A stretch of DNA of 33,121 nucleotides from Sulfurirhabdus autotrophica (lineage in GTDB: Bacteria > Pseudomonadota > Gammaproteobacteria > Burkholderiales > SMCO01), in NCBI RefSeq assembly GCF_004346685.1, contig NZ_SMCO01000030.1, positions 1-33,121 of the forward strand. The letters are read 5' to 3'. The notes beneath the pieces are model-generated. The model was given only the letters and a program-made list of their open reading frames with translations. It did not search any database and was not told the DNA's origin. This document shows, piece after piece, positions 1 to 8,366 of the stretch. Numbering within the stretch: position 1 is the first letter of the stretch; every line of letters starts with the position of its first letter. Made by a program: the position numbers and the translations under genes.

Positions 1-118
1 GCGAAAGCTGATTCATGTCGCCTTCGGTGTACTTAAATCAGGAAAATATTTCGATCCGACTTTGCATGGGGGTTGACTTGGATAACAGTATCTACCCAAG
101 CAGGCAGGACAATAATCA

Positions 119-526
119 ATGAATATCCATGAAAACGGCAATAGCATGAAAACACTTTTTTCCTTGATAGAATCCCCCTCCCACCCCGATTTCAGAGACT
201 TGTATCAGAGATTGGGCATTGAGGAAGAGTATTTCGATACTGCCCGTAATCTTCACAGAGCATTACAGAAGCAGCCACCAGATTTTTTTGTGGGAGAATT
301 CATTTACGGCTATGGCAACAATTACGCTGGGGCCAATGTTTCTAATCTGGATGTCACCCTCAGGTCACTGCAATGTATGGCACCACAGGCAAAGATCATT
401 GTGTTCGTGCATCCTCGTGAAGAACCCTATATAGGTAAGTTGCTGGAACTGTTTCCTGTCCATGCAGTGTTGCACTATCCGGTGAGCGAACAAGACATGC
501 AGGCAGCTTTGCAAATTCCAGAGTAA
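119..526 (+). CDS. Small conserved-looking protein, receiver-like fold possible
   Basis: I do not recognise a named family. The 135-residue product has no signal peptide or membrane segment. Its second half alternates hydrophobic strands and helices (about residues 75-130: AKIIVFVH, then LLELFPVHAVLHYP), which resembles the back half of a degenerate response-regulator receiver or other Rossmann-like fold; that is inference. The start at 119 has AGGA nine bases upstream. An internal ATG at 146 (MKTLFSLIES) is a credible alternative giving 126 residues. It stands alone, followed by a 736-base spacer. Confidence 0.72.
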   Translation: MNIHENGNSMKTLFSLIESPSHPDFRDLYQRLGIEEEYFDTARNLHRALQKQPPDFFVGEFIYGYGNNYAGANVSNLDVTLRSLQCMAPQAKIIVFVHPREEPYIGKLLELFPVHAVLHYPVSEQDMQAALQIPE

Positions 527-1076
527 TCTTTTTATCAGGCATACATCCAAGGCCTTGATCTTTTTCTATGAGCAGTTGTTTTCATATGGGAAGAGTAGTC
601 TTATCAACAGAAGTTATTGAAGTGGCACGCATAGTTGGGGCCTGATAGAGAAAATAAAGTCTGTAACAGGAACTTACGTAAGAAGCAATGCCGGCGAATT
701 GCCGAAACTGCTGTGTACTTAACCAGTTTGTTACGGAGGCACGAACTACCGCCCCCGATCCCCAGCAGTCAATGATCACCTTACCATACAAGGTCTGTTC
801 AACATCATAAAACAGACCTGTTGGTACCGGTCAGAAATTCATAACAATATGCATTTTTTGCCGATAGATGGCTGACCATGATCTAAGCGAAAGAACTAAA
901 TAACAAACAGTTAATATGAAATCGCTTGGTCAGTGCCTAACCCGTATAGATGGTCAATCTTTAACTGGCATCAACACCTAACCGTACATGAACTGCGTAA
1001 TACAGTTTTCCGGAAAACCGCATAATTGCTACTTCCTGACCAATATCCAAATTCCCACCTAATTGTCACTCTCCCG

Positions 1077-1096
1077 ATTAAGGCTTAAGCCTTAAT
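1077..1096. promoter_or_regulatory. 20-base perfect palindrome, possible operator
   Basis: ATTAAGGCTTAAGCCTTAAT reads identically on both strands. With no loop it fits a dimeric repressor site better than an RNA hairpin. It lies 167 bases before the start at 1263. The regulator is unknown. Confidence 0.45.
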
Positions 1097-1156
1097 TAGT
1101 AACCTTTCGTCATTAATCAATGTTATCGTGGCGCATGCTGACAAGCAACATCTGAT

Positions 1157-1196
1157 ATCCAGCAATGATTGATCACAGAATCAATCATTGCTGGAT
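1157..1196. repeat. 16-bp perfect inverted repeat, 8-base loop
   Basis: Arms at 1157-1172 (ATCCAGCAATGATTGA) and 1181-1196 are exact reverse complements around TCACAGAA. There is no T-run after it, so it is not a standard intrinsic terminator. It sits 66 bases before the 1263 start codon and would be a stable hairpin in any transcript crossing it. Confidence 0.6.
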
Positions 1197-1262
1197 TGTT
1201 AGGTTGGTTGGCTACGTGGGGAATAAGTCTCTGATCGCCTTTATTATAAAGAGTTACAAAGC

Positions 1263-2294
1263 ATGAACGTCACTGTTCAGCCTATTAAAGTAAATCGCAC
1301 ACAAAAGCGAGTACAGCGGTGGCTGTTGTTATTTATAATGGTGCTTACCACCTTTCCCACCTCATCTTTCGCAATTAGCCTCAACCCTTCATCGGTGAAA
1401 GGAATAGCAGAGGCTTATGGTTTCATCCTCATGCAAGAATATTCATTGTCGCGTATAGAGAAGGATTTCCCCGAATTATCAGACAGAGTGGGATTGGCCC
1501 GCGCTCAATTTGGTTCAACATTTCCAGATATAAAATCCCAGTTGGAAGCGCAGATCAAGAAAGCTATGGGGGATAAGCAATTTCAAAAAACAGCTACCAC
1601 ACTGCAAACCAAAATCCGGGAAGCTTCCGGTCGCCAACGAATCACGAGAGATATTGCGGTCAACTTCCTTGATCAAGTCAAAGCAAGGTCGAATGGCGAG
1701 ATTGAAAGCCCAGTACTTGAGTACATGTTGGCCGTGAAATACACGTCCCATCCCGTAGACGAGTTCACGGATGGTTTCCGGCAGCGCTACCACACTGACG
1801 GTGCGGGTAAATCTCAAGGCGTCCAGCTAAATTTGCAACTCCCTCGATCTTGGACCGCAAAGGAGGGTGAGCGGCCTCACATCGTTCAAAAGTGGGTAAG
1901 TGAAAATGGTACGGGCTCAGAAATAATCCACCTAGATATTCAAGACGCGCAGGGATATAACCCGACAAAAAAAGAAATGGAGAAATATGTCAGATCTGGC
2001 GAGGCAAAGAATTCTGTTCCTGATGGTTTTAAATATGTAGCTTCAGGCAATTTCACCTTGGAAGGGCAAACCGGATATTGGCTACAAATAGCCATGCCCC
2101 TCGAACGGGCTGGAATAAAAATGTATCTAGACTCATTGGCGTACCAATTTTACTTTCAAGGAAAATCAATTGGGCTCATGTGCCAAGCAGGTGGCCCAGA
2201 AAGCGAAAAAAACAATGTGAATGAGGCGTTTAAACGAATCCAGCCACTATGCCAACAAGTATTGAATAGTCTCGTGTTAATGCAAGGGTATTAA
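1263..2294 (+). CDS. Secreted or anchored protein of unknown function
   Basis: Unrecognised 343-residue product. Residues 1-37 form a signal peptide: a basic N-terminus (KRVQRW), a hydrophobic core (LLLFIMVLTTF) and a likely cleavage site after SSFA. The remainder is hydrophilic and helical up to about residue 130, then more mixed, with two cysteines near the C-terminus (LMCQAGG and PLCQQV) that could form a disulfide in the periplasm. The ribosome site is weak (AAGAG). It is followed after 143 bases by a membrane protein on the same strand; co-function is possible but unproven. Confidence 0.75.
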   Translation: MNVTVQPIKVNRTQKRVQRWLLLFIMVLTTFPTSSFAISLNPSSVKGIAEAYGFILMQEYSLSRIEKDFPELSDRVGLARAQFGSTFPDIKSQLEAQIKKAMGDKQFQKTATTLQTKIREASGRQRITRDIAVNFLDQVKARSNGEIESPVLEYMLAVKYTSHPVDEFTDGFRQRYHTDGAGKSQGVQLNLQLPRSWTAKEGERPHIVQKWVSENGTGSEIIHLDIQDAQGYNPTKKEMEKYVRSGEAKNSVPDGFKYVASGNFTLEGQTGYWLQIAMPLERAGIKMYLDSLAYQFYFQGKSIGLMCQAGGPESEKNNVNEAFKRIQPLCQQVLNSLVLMQGY

Positions 2295-2437
2295 CTTTAA
2301 CTGACAATTAAACTGGGGGGTGTGAAAGGTTTGGCTTACTCACATTTGTATGTGGCGATTTGGGTTTTATTGCAAGCTGGCAAGGTAATGACCAGCGCGC
2401 AGCTTGAACACGTGTATTGACTTTACGGGATCATTAG

Positions 2438-4033
2438 ATGAACCAAAAAAAACTCGGTAATGCGAAAAACCTCCTTTTTATAGCTTTAGGTATCGACATG
2501 GTTGTCAACGCCTTGGGGGCAATATCTGACATCTGGATGATTGGAGTTTTCAATGACATCCGTTTTGGGGTTTCCACCGCTAATCAATCCACGATTAGCT
2601 CCCTTGAGTTTGGGGAGATGATGACCAACATCATGCTATTGACGCTGGTTGGTGTTGGCCTGGCACTATTGCACTGGTTGGGGGCGTGCTACGTGTATGC
2701 TAAGGAAACCTTGAAAGCGAATGGTTTCGCGCACGAAGGTTGGAAAACATGGGGCTGGATATTGCCCTTCATAAACGTATTTAAACCCTACCAGGTACTC
2801 AGCGAAATCTACAAAGTTGGATCGACTGACTATATTGGAGGCGATGCGTGGAAAAGAACATCCGGATCGAGGTCACTCCTTATCTGGTGGTACTTTTGGG
2901 TTGTCACGCATATGATCATGTTGGGCATTGGGAAGCAACAAGTGTTAATGGGTTTGAACTCAGAGGCGCCCACTTTGGTCCAGATCATTGGTATGTACTA
3001 CATGAGCATTACAGTTTGCGTGATCTCTTTCATTGTTTCGGCCCTCTGGTTTGTTGTGGCTGGAAACCTCACGAAGCGGCTGCTCAATAGTTCGACCCGC
3101 GCGACGGTTTTGGAAGCGCCAATTGTTTCTCCGCCCTCCTATGTCGAAATGGCTCCAAGTGTGGCCAAGCTCTCCAGTGAGGCTTTAAAGATCACCAAAA
3201 TTACTATAGTTGAGCGGATTAGGCCAAAACGTTCACTCCTGATAGCAGCTTTGTTTGGCACAACTTTTTTTCTTCTCTTATTCGCCAACGGTTACCTTGA
3301 TGCCCAAAGGTTTGTTGCAGAAAACAGCCTCGAGAACCAGGTGTTCAAGTATTACGACCGGCACCTCACGCAAAACAAAGGCAACCACAACCATACAGAA
3401 GATAAGATTGCATCGGATACACCGCCCAACCTTTTGCTAAACAAGCGCAATGGTTTTTACCTTACCGATGAAGACATTACTGGACTTTCATCGCGATGCA
3501 CAGAGCGAGTGGTACAAGTTATCAATAACTTTAAGAACGCAAAAGGAAGCACGACGATTCCATCAGACGTGCTACGCCAGTTGCTTGCTGATAAGGAATG
3601 CAGCTTTTACGAACCAAAGATTGCAGATTACCTTTCTTTAGGTAAGTACACGCTAGACGCTCTGGTAGCAACTGCTCTTGCGTTTGCCCTGTGTTTGTTA
3701 GCCTTTTGGGTTCTAACATATTCTCATCTCGGGTGGCGGCGCATTGCTGTTATTTTCGGCCCCCTATGCGGAGTTGGGTTTATCGTTCTAATGATCGATA
3801 GTTATGAAACGAAGCCATTCGCCCCTTTCATTATTGCAATAGCGGTTGCCATCGCATCCTCAGGAGCCATTGTTATCGGGCGAGAGACCTATTTATGGGT
3901 GTGGCGAGGATTCGGCAAAAATAGAAGCGCAGAAAAGGGAAGTTCTTTGTTCTGTAAAAAATGTGGCACTGAGGCTGTTGCAGATGCAAAATTCTGCAAT
4001 AGTTGCGGAGGAGTGCTAAATCAAGCTGATTGA
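2438..4033 (+). CDS. Multi-pass membrane protein: DUF4328-like domain plus C-terminal zinc ribbon
   Basis: The 531-residue product has hydrophobic segments near residues 12-36, 62-86, 148-165, 183-208, 266-284, 405-427, 435-452 and 461-480. The N-terminal third carries the DUF4328 signature: GWKTWGWILPFINVFKPYQV at 101-120, then an EIYKVGS element and a WKR..GSRSLLIWWYFW stretch. A soluble loop (about 290-400) lies between the membrane blocks. The last 30 residues are a zinc ribbon with C506, C509, C520 and C523 (CKKCG, CNSCG), presumably cytoplasmic. Function is unknown for this family. The combination suggests a membrane sensor or scaffold; that is inference. Confidence 0.82.
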   Translation: MNQKKLGNAKNLLFIALGIDMVVNALGAISDIWMIGVFNDIRFGVSTANQSTISSLEFGEMMTNIMLLTLVGVGLALLHWLGACYVYAKETLKANGFAHEGWKTWGWILPFINVFKPYQVLSEIYKVGSTDYIGGDAWKRTSGSRSLLIWWYFWVVTHMIMLGIGKQQVLMGLNSEAPTLVQIIGMYYMSITVCVISFIVSALWFVVAGNLTKRLLNSSTRATVLEAPIVSPPSYVEMAPSVAKLSSEALKITKITIVERIRPKRSLLIAALFGTTFFLLLFANGYLDAQRFVAENSLENQVFKYYDRHLTQNKGNHNHTEDKIASDTPPNLLLNKRNGFYLTDEDITGLSSRCTERVVQVINNFKNAKGSTTIPSDVLRQLLADKECSFYEPKIADYLSLGKYTLDALVATALAFALCLLAFWVLTYSHLGWRRIAVIFGPLCGVGFIVLMIDSYETKPFAPFIIAIAVAIASSGAIVIGRETYLWVWRGFGKNRSAEKGSSLFCKKCGTEAVADAKFCNSCGGVLNQAD

Positions 4034-4671
4034 ACGCGTGTTCGAAGCTGCCGGGAATCAGTTGTCGTTCAAGGCCTACCACAAGGATGTAAATCAGCGC
4101 GCAATTTTGCCAGGAAACAAGCATGGTCTTTTACCAACTGTTCTTTCCCTCTGTTCAATTACATGCGACTTGTGCTGGTTTTCTACACAGTAGAAAATCC
4201 TCTTTCCGACAATTCGCTCGATGTAACGACTGTTGTTCACTAATTTCGGACAGTCAACTACAATAACTCGACGACTATTCCTGGCACTTAGTCGACCGAT
4301 AAAATAATCTCCTTACATGATGCGTAATTGAATTAAATCGGCCGGCAAACCTTGTTTCGATTTAGGTGATGGGTTTGGAAAGAAATACGTAGTCACGATT
4401 GGCGAAGCTGGATTTTCTCTGGTGAACAGAGCAAACTACGATTCTAGCCATATGAAAGTGGCAGCCGTGGGCACAGCGAGTATTTCCTCGCAAAGGCATT
4501 TCCAAGTCAACGCCAACTATCCAGAACTCGACAACCGATATTTGGCTCCTGTGCTTGAAATGCCTGGCCGCTAGTGATGTTGAGTGATTGTTTTATCTTG
4601 CTGTGTTTCTGTCTGCCAAATAACATGCATTTTGATTTTTTAATATTTTGATATTTTGTGATTTTAAGAAA
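4034..4671. other. Spacer before selO, mostly featureless
   Basis: Across these 638 bases I see no RNA gene, no strong hairpin and no start-to-stop gene with a ribosome site. An open stretch without a start codon lies at 4332-4574 and is listed separately. The last 100 bases become very AT-rich (runs such as TTTTGATTTTTTAATATTTTG), in sharp contrast to the GC-rich gene that follows. Confidence 0.55.
4332..4574 (+). pseudogene. Possible 3' remnant of a broken gene
   Basis: A stop at 4329-4331 is followed by 80 open codons to TAG at 4572-4574, with no start codon in the first 50. The translation has balanced composition (for example VVTIGEAGFSLVNRANYDSS and NANYPELDNRYLAPVLEM), more protein-like than the surrounding frames. 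I recognise no family. It may be the tail of a decayed gene or chance. Confidence 0.25.
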
Positions 4672-6420
4672 ATGGATTCTCCCGTACCGCTCTCTTTCAC
4701 CGCCTTTCTTCAGTTCGCAGACTACTCGCTGCTTAGATCTCTCACCGTCGATCCCGAGCAGGCTCGCCATGCCCCAAACAAGATGCCCCGCCAGGTCAAG
4801 TCTGGTCACTACGTTGAGGTTCTTCCGACGCCTCTGCCGGACCCTCATTACGTCATCCACAGCCTAAGTTTTTTCCGTGAGCTAGGCTTGTCCGAAAGCG
4901 CCGCCAGTGAGGCGTCTTTCATGCAATTTTTCACAGGTGATCCAACAGTTGCCGTGAGCGCTGCAAACGCCGATATCGCGTCCCCCCACGTTCGAGCCAG
5001 CGGCTGGGCGAGTGGCTACGCCCTTAGTATCTACGGGCAAGAGATGTATCATAATTGCCCTTTCAAGAATGGCAACGGTTACGGAGACGGGCGTGCCATT
5101 TCAGTGCTTGAGGTACTTCTCCCTAACGGCCATCGCTGGGAGTTCCAGCTCAAGGGCGGTGGCAGGACCCCTTATTGCCGTGGTGGTGACGGCCGTGCAG
5201 TGCTGCGGTCAAGTATCCGTGAGTTTCTTGCGTCGGAAGCGATGGCAGCGATGGGGGTGCCTACTTCCAGGGCACTCTGCCTCTTTGTCTCCCGCAGCGA
5301 AACCATCTCGCGTCCCTGGTACTCCCCAGGTGCCAAAACCGAAGAGCCGGACCGCATGGTGGACGAACCGGCCGCGATCACGACGCGTGCCGCTCCTTCG
5401 TTTCTCCGTGTCGGACAACTTGAATTGTTCGGGCGGCGGGCGAGAAAAAACGAGCACCCACGTGCCCTCGCGGAGCTCGAGGCGATCTTCCTGCATGCGT
5501 TAGAACGAGAGTACCCTGACATCGCCGCTGAGCTGCGTGGTACCGAGGCGACGCTTTCCGACAAAGTCATCGCCGTCGCGCGGGAGTTTGGCGCACGCTT
5601 GTCTCGGTTGGCCGCCCATTGGATTCGGGTAGGGTATTGCCAGGGAAATTTCAACAGCGACAACTGCGCAGTAGGTGGGTGGACACTGGATTACGGGCCT
5701 TTTGGCTTCATGGAAGCGTATAACCCGATGTTTCAGATGTGGATCGGCGGCGGAGAGCACTTTTCCTTTATGAACCAGCCTATGGCCGCTGCGACAAATT
5801 TTCAGATGTTCTGCATGGCCGTGACGCCGCTGCTGGGGCAGGACACGAACGCGATTAAGGCGCTGGGGGATATTGTAGATACATTGCCGAAGTTCATGAA
5901 CCATGAGATGTATCGTATGTGGGCGGAAAAGATGGGCCTAGCCGAATTTCGCATGGAACTTTTCGCGGAGCTTCATGCGCTCATGACGGAAACGCCAGTG
6001 GACTATACGATCTTCTGGCGGGAGCTTTCGAGCCTGCCCAAGCACGTGGCGGCTTTGCGCCCTGGCTTCTACGAGACACGCGGGGGATATGCTCAGGACA
6101 GCGTTACGATGGAGGCACGTTGGACGGTGTGGCTGCAGAAGTGGCACGCGGCGCTGGAACAAGAGGGGCGCGAGCCGGCGGACGTGTCGGCGGCAATGAA
6201 AAGGGTCAACCCTAAGTACATTCCGAGGGAGTGGATGATGGTAGAGGCGTATCGAAGCGCCACGGACGCCGGGGATTTCAGTCTGGTGCAGAAGTTGCAC
6301 GATGTTCTGGCCGACCCGTACGGCGAACAGTCTGAGGCAATGGCGGCGCTATATTACAAGAAGAAGGAGGAAAAGTTCTTTGACTTGGGGGGTACGTCGC
6401 ACTGCAGTTGCTCTTCGTAA
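4672..6420 (+). CDS. selO: SelO/YdiU family pseudokinase-fold protein AMPylase
   Basis: Full-length SelO homologue (582 residues; E. coli YdiU has about 478). The family transfers AMP from ATP to Ser/Thr/Tyr of target proteins. Visible hallmarks: QLKGGGRTPYCRGGDGRAVL followed by RSSIREFLASEAM (nucleotide-binding lysine, Gly-rich region and helix glutamate), then NSDN and LDYGPFGFMEAYNP (metal-binding Asn/Asp). The protein ends HCSCSS; the third-last residue is Cys, where vertebrate SelO has selenocysteine and E. coli YdiU also has Cys. ATG at 4672 is preferred because the reading frame upstream only offers a TTG at 4648 with no ribosome site. The gene is visibly richer in G+C than both flanks, suggesting transfer. 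It converges on the hydrogenase operon. Confidence 0.93.
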   Translation: MDSPVPLSFTAFLQFADYSLLRSLTVDPEQARHAPNKMPRQVKSGHYVEVLPTPLPDPHYVIHSLSFFRELGLSESAASEASFMQFFTGDPTVAVSAANADIASPHVRASGWASGYALSIYGQEMYHNCPFKNGNGYGDGRAISVLEVLLPNGHRWEFQLKGGGRTPYCRGGDGRAVLRSSIREFLASEAMAAMGVPTSRALCLFVSRSETISRPWYSPGAKTEEPDRMVDEPAAITTRAAPSFLRVGQLELFGRRARKNEHPRALAELEAIFLHALEREYPDIAAELRGTEATLSDKVIAVAREFGARLSRLAAHWIRVGYCQGNFNSDNCAVGGWTLDYGPFGFMEAYNPMFQMWIGGGEHFSFMNQPMAAATNFQMFCMAVTPLLGQDTNAIKALGDIVDTLPKFMNHEMYRMWAEKMGLAEFRMELFAELHALMTETPVDYTIFWRELSSLPKHVAALRPGFYETRGGYAQDSVTMEARWTVWLQKWHAALEQEGREPADVSAAMKRVNPKYIPREWMMVEAYRSATDAGDFSLVQKLHDVLADPYGEQSEAMAALYYKKKEEKFFDLGGTSHCSCSS

Positions 6421-6587
6421 GCGGGAAGTGTTCTATCGAATCTGTTGTATGACTGCAATCGGCAGAGGCGAAGAATTGCAATGAATCAGCAGCACTCATT
6501 CAGGATACGAGGATGAGCGTTTTTTGATTGCACGAAACATACCGGTAGATTTCCCTTCTAAAACGAATGGATATTATCTGGTCAGAT

Positions 6588-8360
6588 TTATCTCACTTTC
6601 ACTTTGATCAATTCCTCCCCGTCAGGGTCTACCACATGCACAGCACAGGCAATGCAGGGATCAAAGCTGTGGATGGTGCGTAAAATTTCGATCGGTTGTT
6701 TGGGGTCGTGCAGTTTGTGGCCTTTGAGTGCGGCTTCATAGGGACCATCTTTGCCTTGGTCATCACGTGGGCCAGCATTCCATGTGGAAGGGACGACTGC
6801 CTGGTAGTTGTCGATTTTGGTGTCTTTGATCACAATCCAGTGTGCCAGCGCGCCGCGCGGCGCTTCCATATAACCTACGCCTTTGGCTGTTTTTGGCCAG
6901 GTGGAAGGGTCCCATTGTTTTTCATTGAAGGTTTTGACATCCCCCGCTTTGATGTTGGTAATGAGGTTGTCGTACCAGGTTTGCATGGCGTCTACAATGA
7001 TTTTTGTTTCCAATGTGCGTGCGGCGGTTCTGCCTAAAGTGGAGTAGAGCCCCTGAACAGGCAAATCCAGTTTTTTCAAGGTCATGCCGACGAGTTCTTT
7101 GGTTTGGGCGTGCCCTGTTGCATATAGCATCAGTACCCGTGCCAGTGGCCCGACTTCCATCGCGTGGCCTTTCCAGCGCGGGGATTTCATCCAGGAGTAG
7201 GATTTGTCTGTTTCCAGGTTCTGGTAAGGGGGGGTGGGGCCAGTGTAGTTTAAAGTGGTTTCGCCTTTATAGGGGTGCAGGCCTTTGTCTTTTCCGCCGC
7301 TATAGTCGTACCATGAGTGAGCAACGAATTCCTGAATCTGGTCGTCAGCGTTTAAATCTACAGGGTGTATGACTGACAGGTCACGGTTCAGAATGACACC
7401 GGAAGGGATCAGGTAGCTGGCGGGATCGGACATGCCTTTTTCGGGGAAATCACCATAAGTCATGAAGTTGCCGATGCCTTCGCCCTGAAATGCCCAGTCT
7501 TTGTAAAAACCTGCGATGGCTAAAGTGTCTGGAACATAGACCTGATCAACAAAATCACGCATTTTATGGATGATGTTCTTCACCATTTCCAGCCCTACCA
7601 TGTTGAGGCTGGTTGCTCCTTCGCCGCCGCGATAATGAGGGCCTTTGCCTTGGCCTTCGTGTTCCGGGTGTATGCTGATCGCACAGGGTACCCCTCCTAC
7701 CAGAAAGTTGGGATGGGGGTTTTTTCCGCCGAAAATGGTGTGTAATTTTGCAACATCGCGCTGCCATGACAAGGCTTCAAGATAGTGCGCCACCGCCATG
7801 AGATTGGCTTCTGGTGGCAGCTTGTAGGCTGGGTGACCCCAGTAGCCATTGGTGAAAATTCCCAGTTGGCCTGATTCCACAAACCCTTTTATTTTTTTCT
7901 GCATGTCAGCAAAATAACCGGGGGAAGATTTTGCGTAGCTGGAGATGCTTTGTGCCAGTTCGGATGTTTGTTTGGGGTCCGCTTTCAACGCAGAGACTAC
8001 ATCTACCCAATCCAGAGCATGCAGGTGATAGAAATGCATTACATGATCATGCACGTATTGGGCCGCGATCATCAGGTTGCGGATGAGCTGGGCATTAGGC
8101 GGTATTGGATATTTCAGCGCATCTTCAACAGCGCGAACAGAAGCAATGCCATGCACTAATGTGCACACACCGCAGATGCGTTGTGCGAAAGCCCAGGCGT
8201 CGCGCGGGTCTCGCCCGCGTAAAATAATCTCTATCCCTCTTACCATGGTGCCGGCGCTGGAAGCTCGGGTGATTTCTCCCTGGTCGTTGGTTTCTGCTTC
8301 GATGCGCAAATGGCCTTCGATGCGGGTGATAGGATCCACTACGACTGTTTGTGCGGTCAT
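6588..8360 (-). CDS. hynL: [NiFe]-hydrogenase large subunit (group 1e, Isp type)
   Basis: Catalytic subunit carrying the Ni-Fe(CN)2CO site for H2 oxidation. The four nickel ligands are visible: C63 and C66 in RICGVCTLVH (61-70), and C569 and C572 in DPCIACAVH (567-575). A 15-residue tail, VVDPDGEELIKVKVR, follows H575 and is the expected substrate of the HynD endopeptidase. The 590-residue length is normal. GAGGAA lies just upstream of the ATG and the gene begins 6 bases after isp2 ends, making it the last gene of the operon. The order hynS-isp1-isp2-hynL matches the Thiocapsa-type Hyn hydrogenase, in which the two electron-transfer proteins separate the subunit genes. Confidence 0.97.
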   Translation of the reverse strand: MTAQTVVVDPITRIEGHLRIEAETNDQGEITRASSAGTMVRGIEIILRGRDPRDAWAFAQRICGVCTLVHGIASVRAVEDALKYPIPPNAQLIRNLMIAAQYVHDHVMHFYHLHALDWVDVVSALKADPKQTSELAQSISSYAKSSPGYFADMQKKIKGFVESGQLGIFTNGYWGHPAYKLPPEANLMAVAHYLEALSWQRDVAKLHTIFGGKNPHPNFLVGGVPCAISIHPEHEGQGKGPHYRGGEGATSLNMVGLEMVKNIIHKMRDFVDQVYVPDTLAIAGFYKDWAFQGEGIGNFMTYGDFPEKGMSDPASYLIPSGVILNRDLSVIHPVDLNADDQIQEFVAHSWYDYSGGKDKGLHPYKGETTLNYTGPTPPYQNLETDKSYSWMKSPRWKGHAMEVGPLARVLMLYATGHAQTKELVGMTLKKLDLPVQGLYSTLGRTAARTLETKIIVDAMQTWYDNLITNIKAGDVKTFNEKQWDPSTWPKTAKGVGYMEAPRGALAHWIVIKDTKIDNYQAVVPSTWNAGPRDDQGKDGPYEAALKGHKLHDPKQPIEILRTIHSFDPCIACAVHVVDPDGEELIKVKVR

Positions 8361-8366
8361 GCTGTT

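Larger units (their letters stand above)
527..1262. other. Gene-poor spacer with two long palindromes
   Basis: No convincing gene is seen in these 736 bases; the only open stretch (582-791, minus) has no ribosome site or recognisable protein. The region holds a 20-base perfect palindrome at 1077-1096 and a 16-bp perfect inverted repeat at 1157-1196, both within 190 bases of the next start codon, and a 10-base palindrome around 672-681 (CTTACGTAAG). Confidence 0.6.

Noticed and set aside
4648-4671. TTG start extending SelO by 8 residues
   Set aside because: No ribosome site, AT-rich upstream, and the extension (IFCDFKK) is not family-like; ATG 4672 is preferred.
5172-5663. 163-residue ORF on the minus strand inside selO, and the plus-strand ORF 5012-5503
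   Set aside because: Both are shadow frames created by the high GC of selO; they have no ribosome site or recognisable domain, while the selO frame carries the family motifs throughout.
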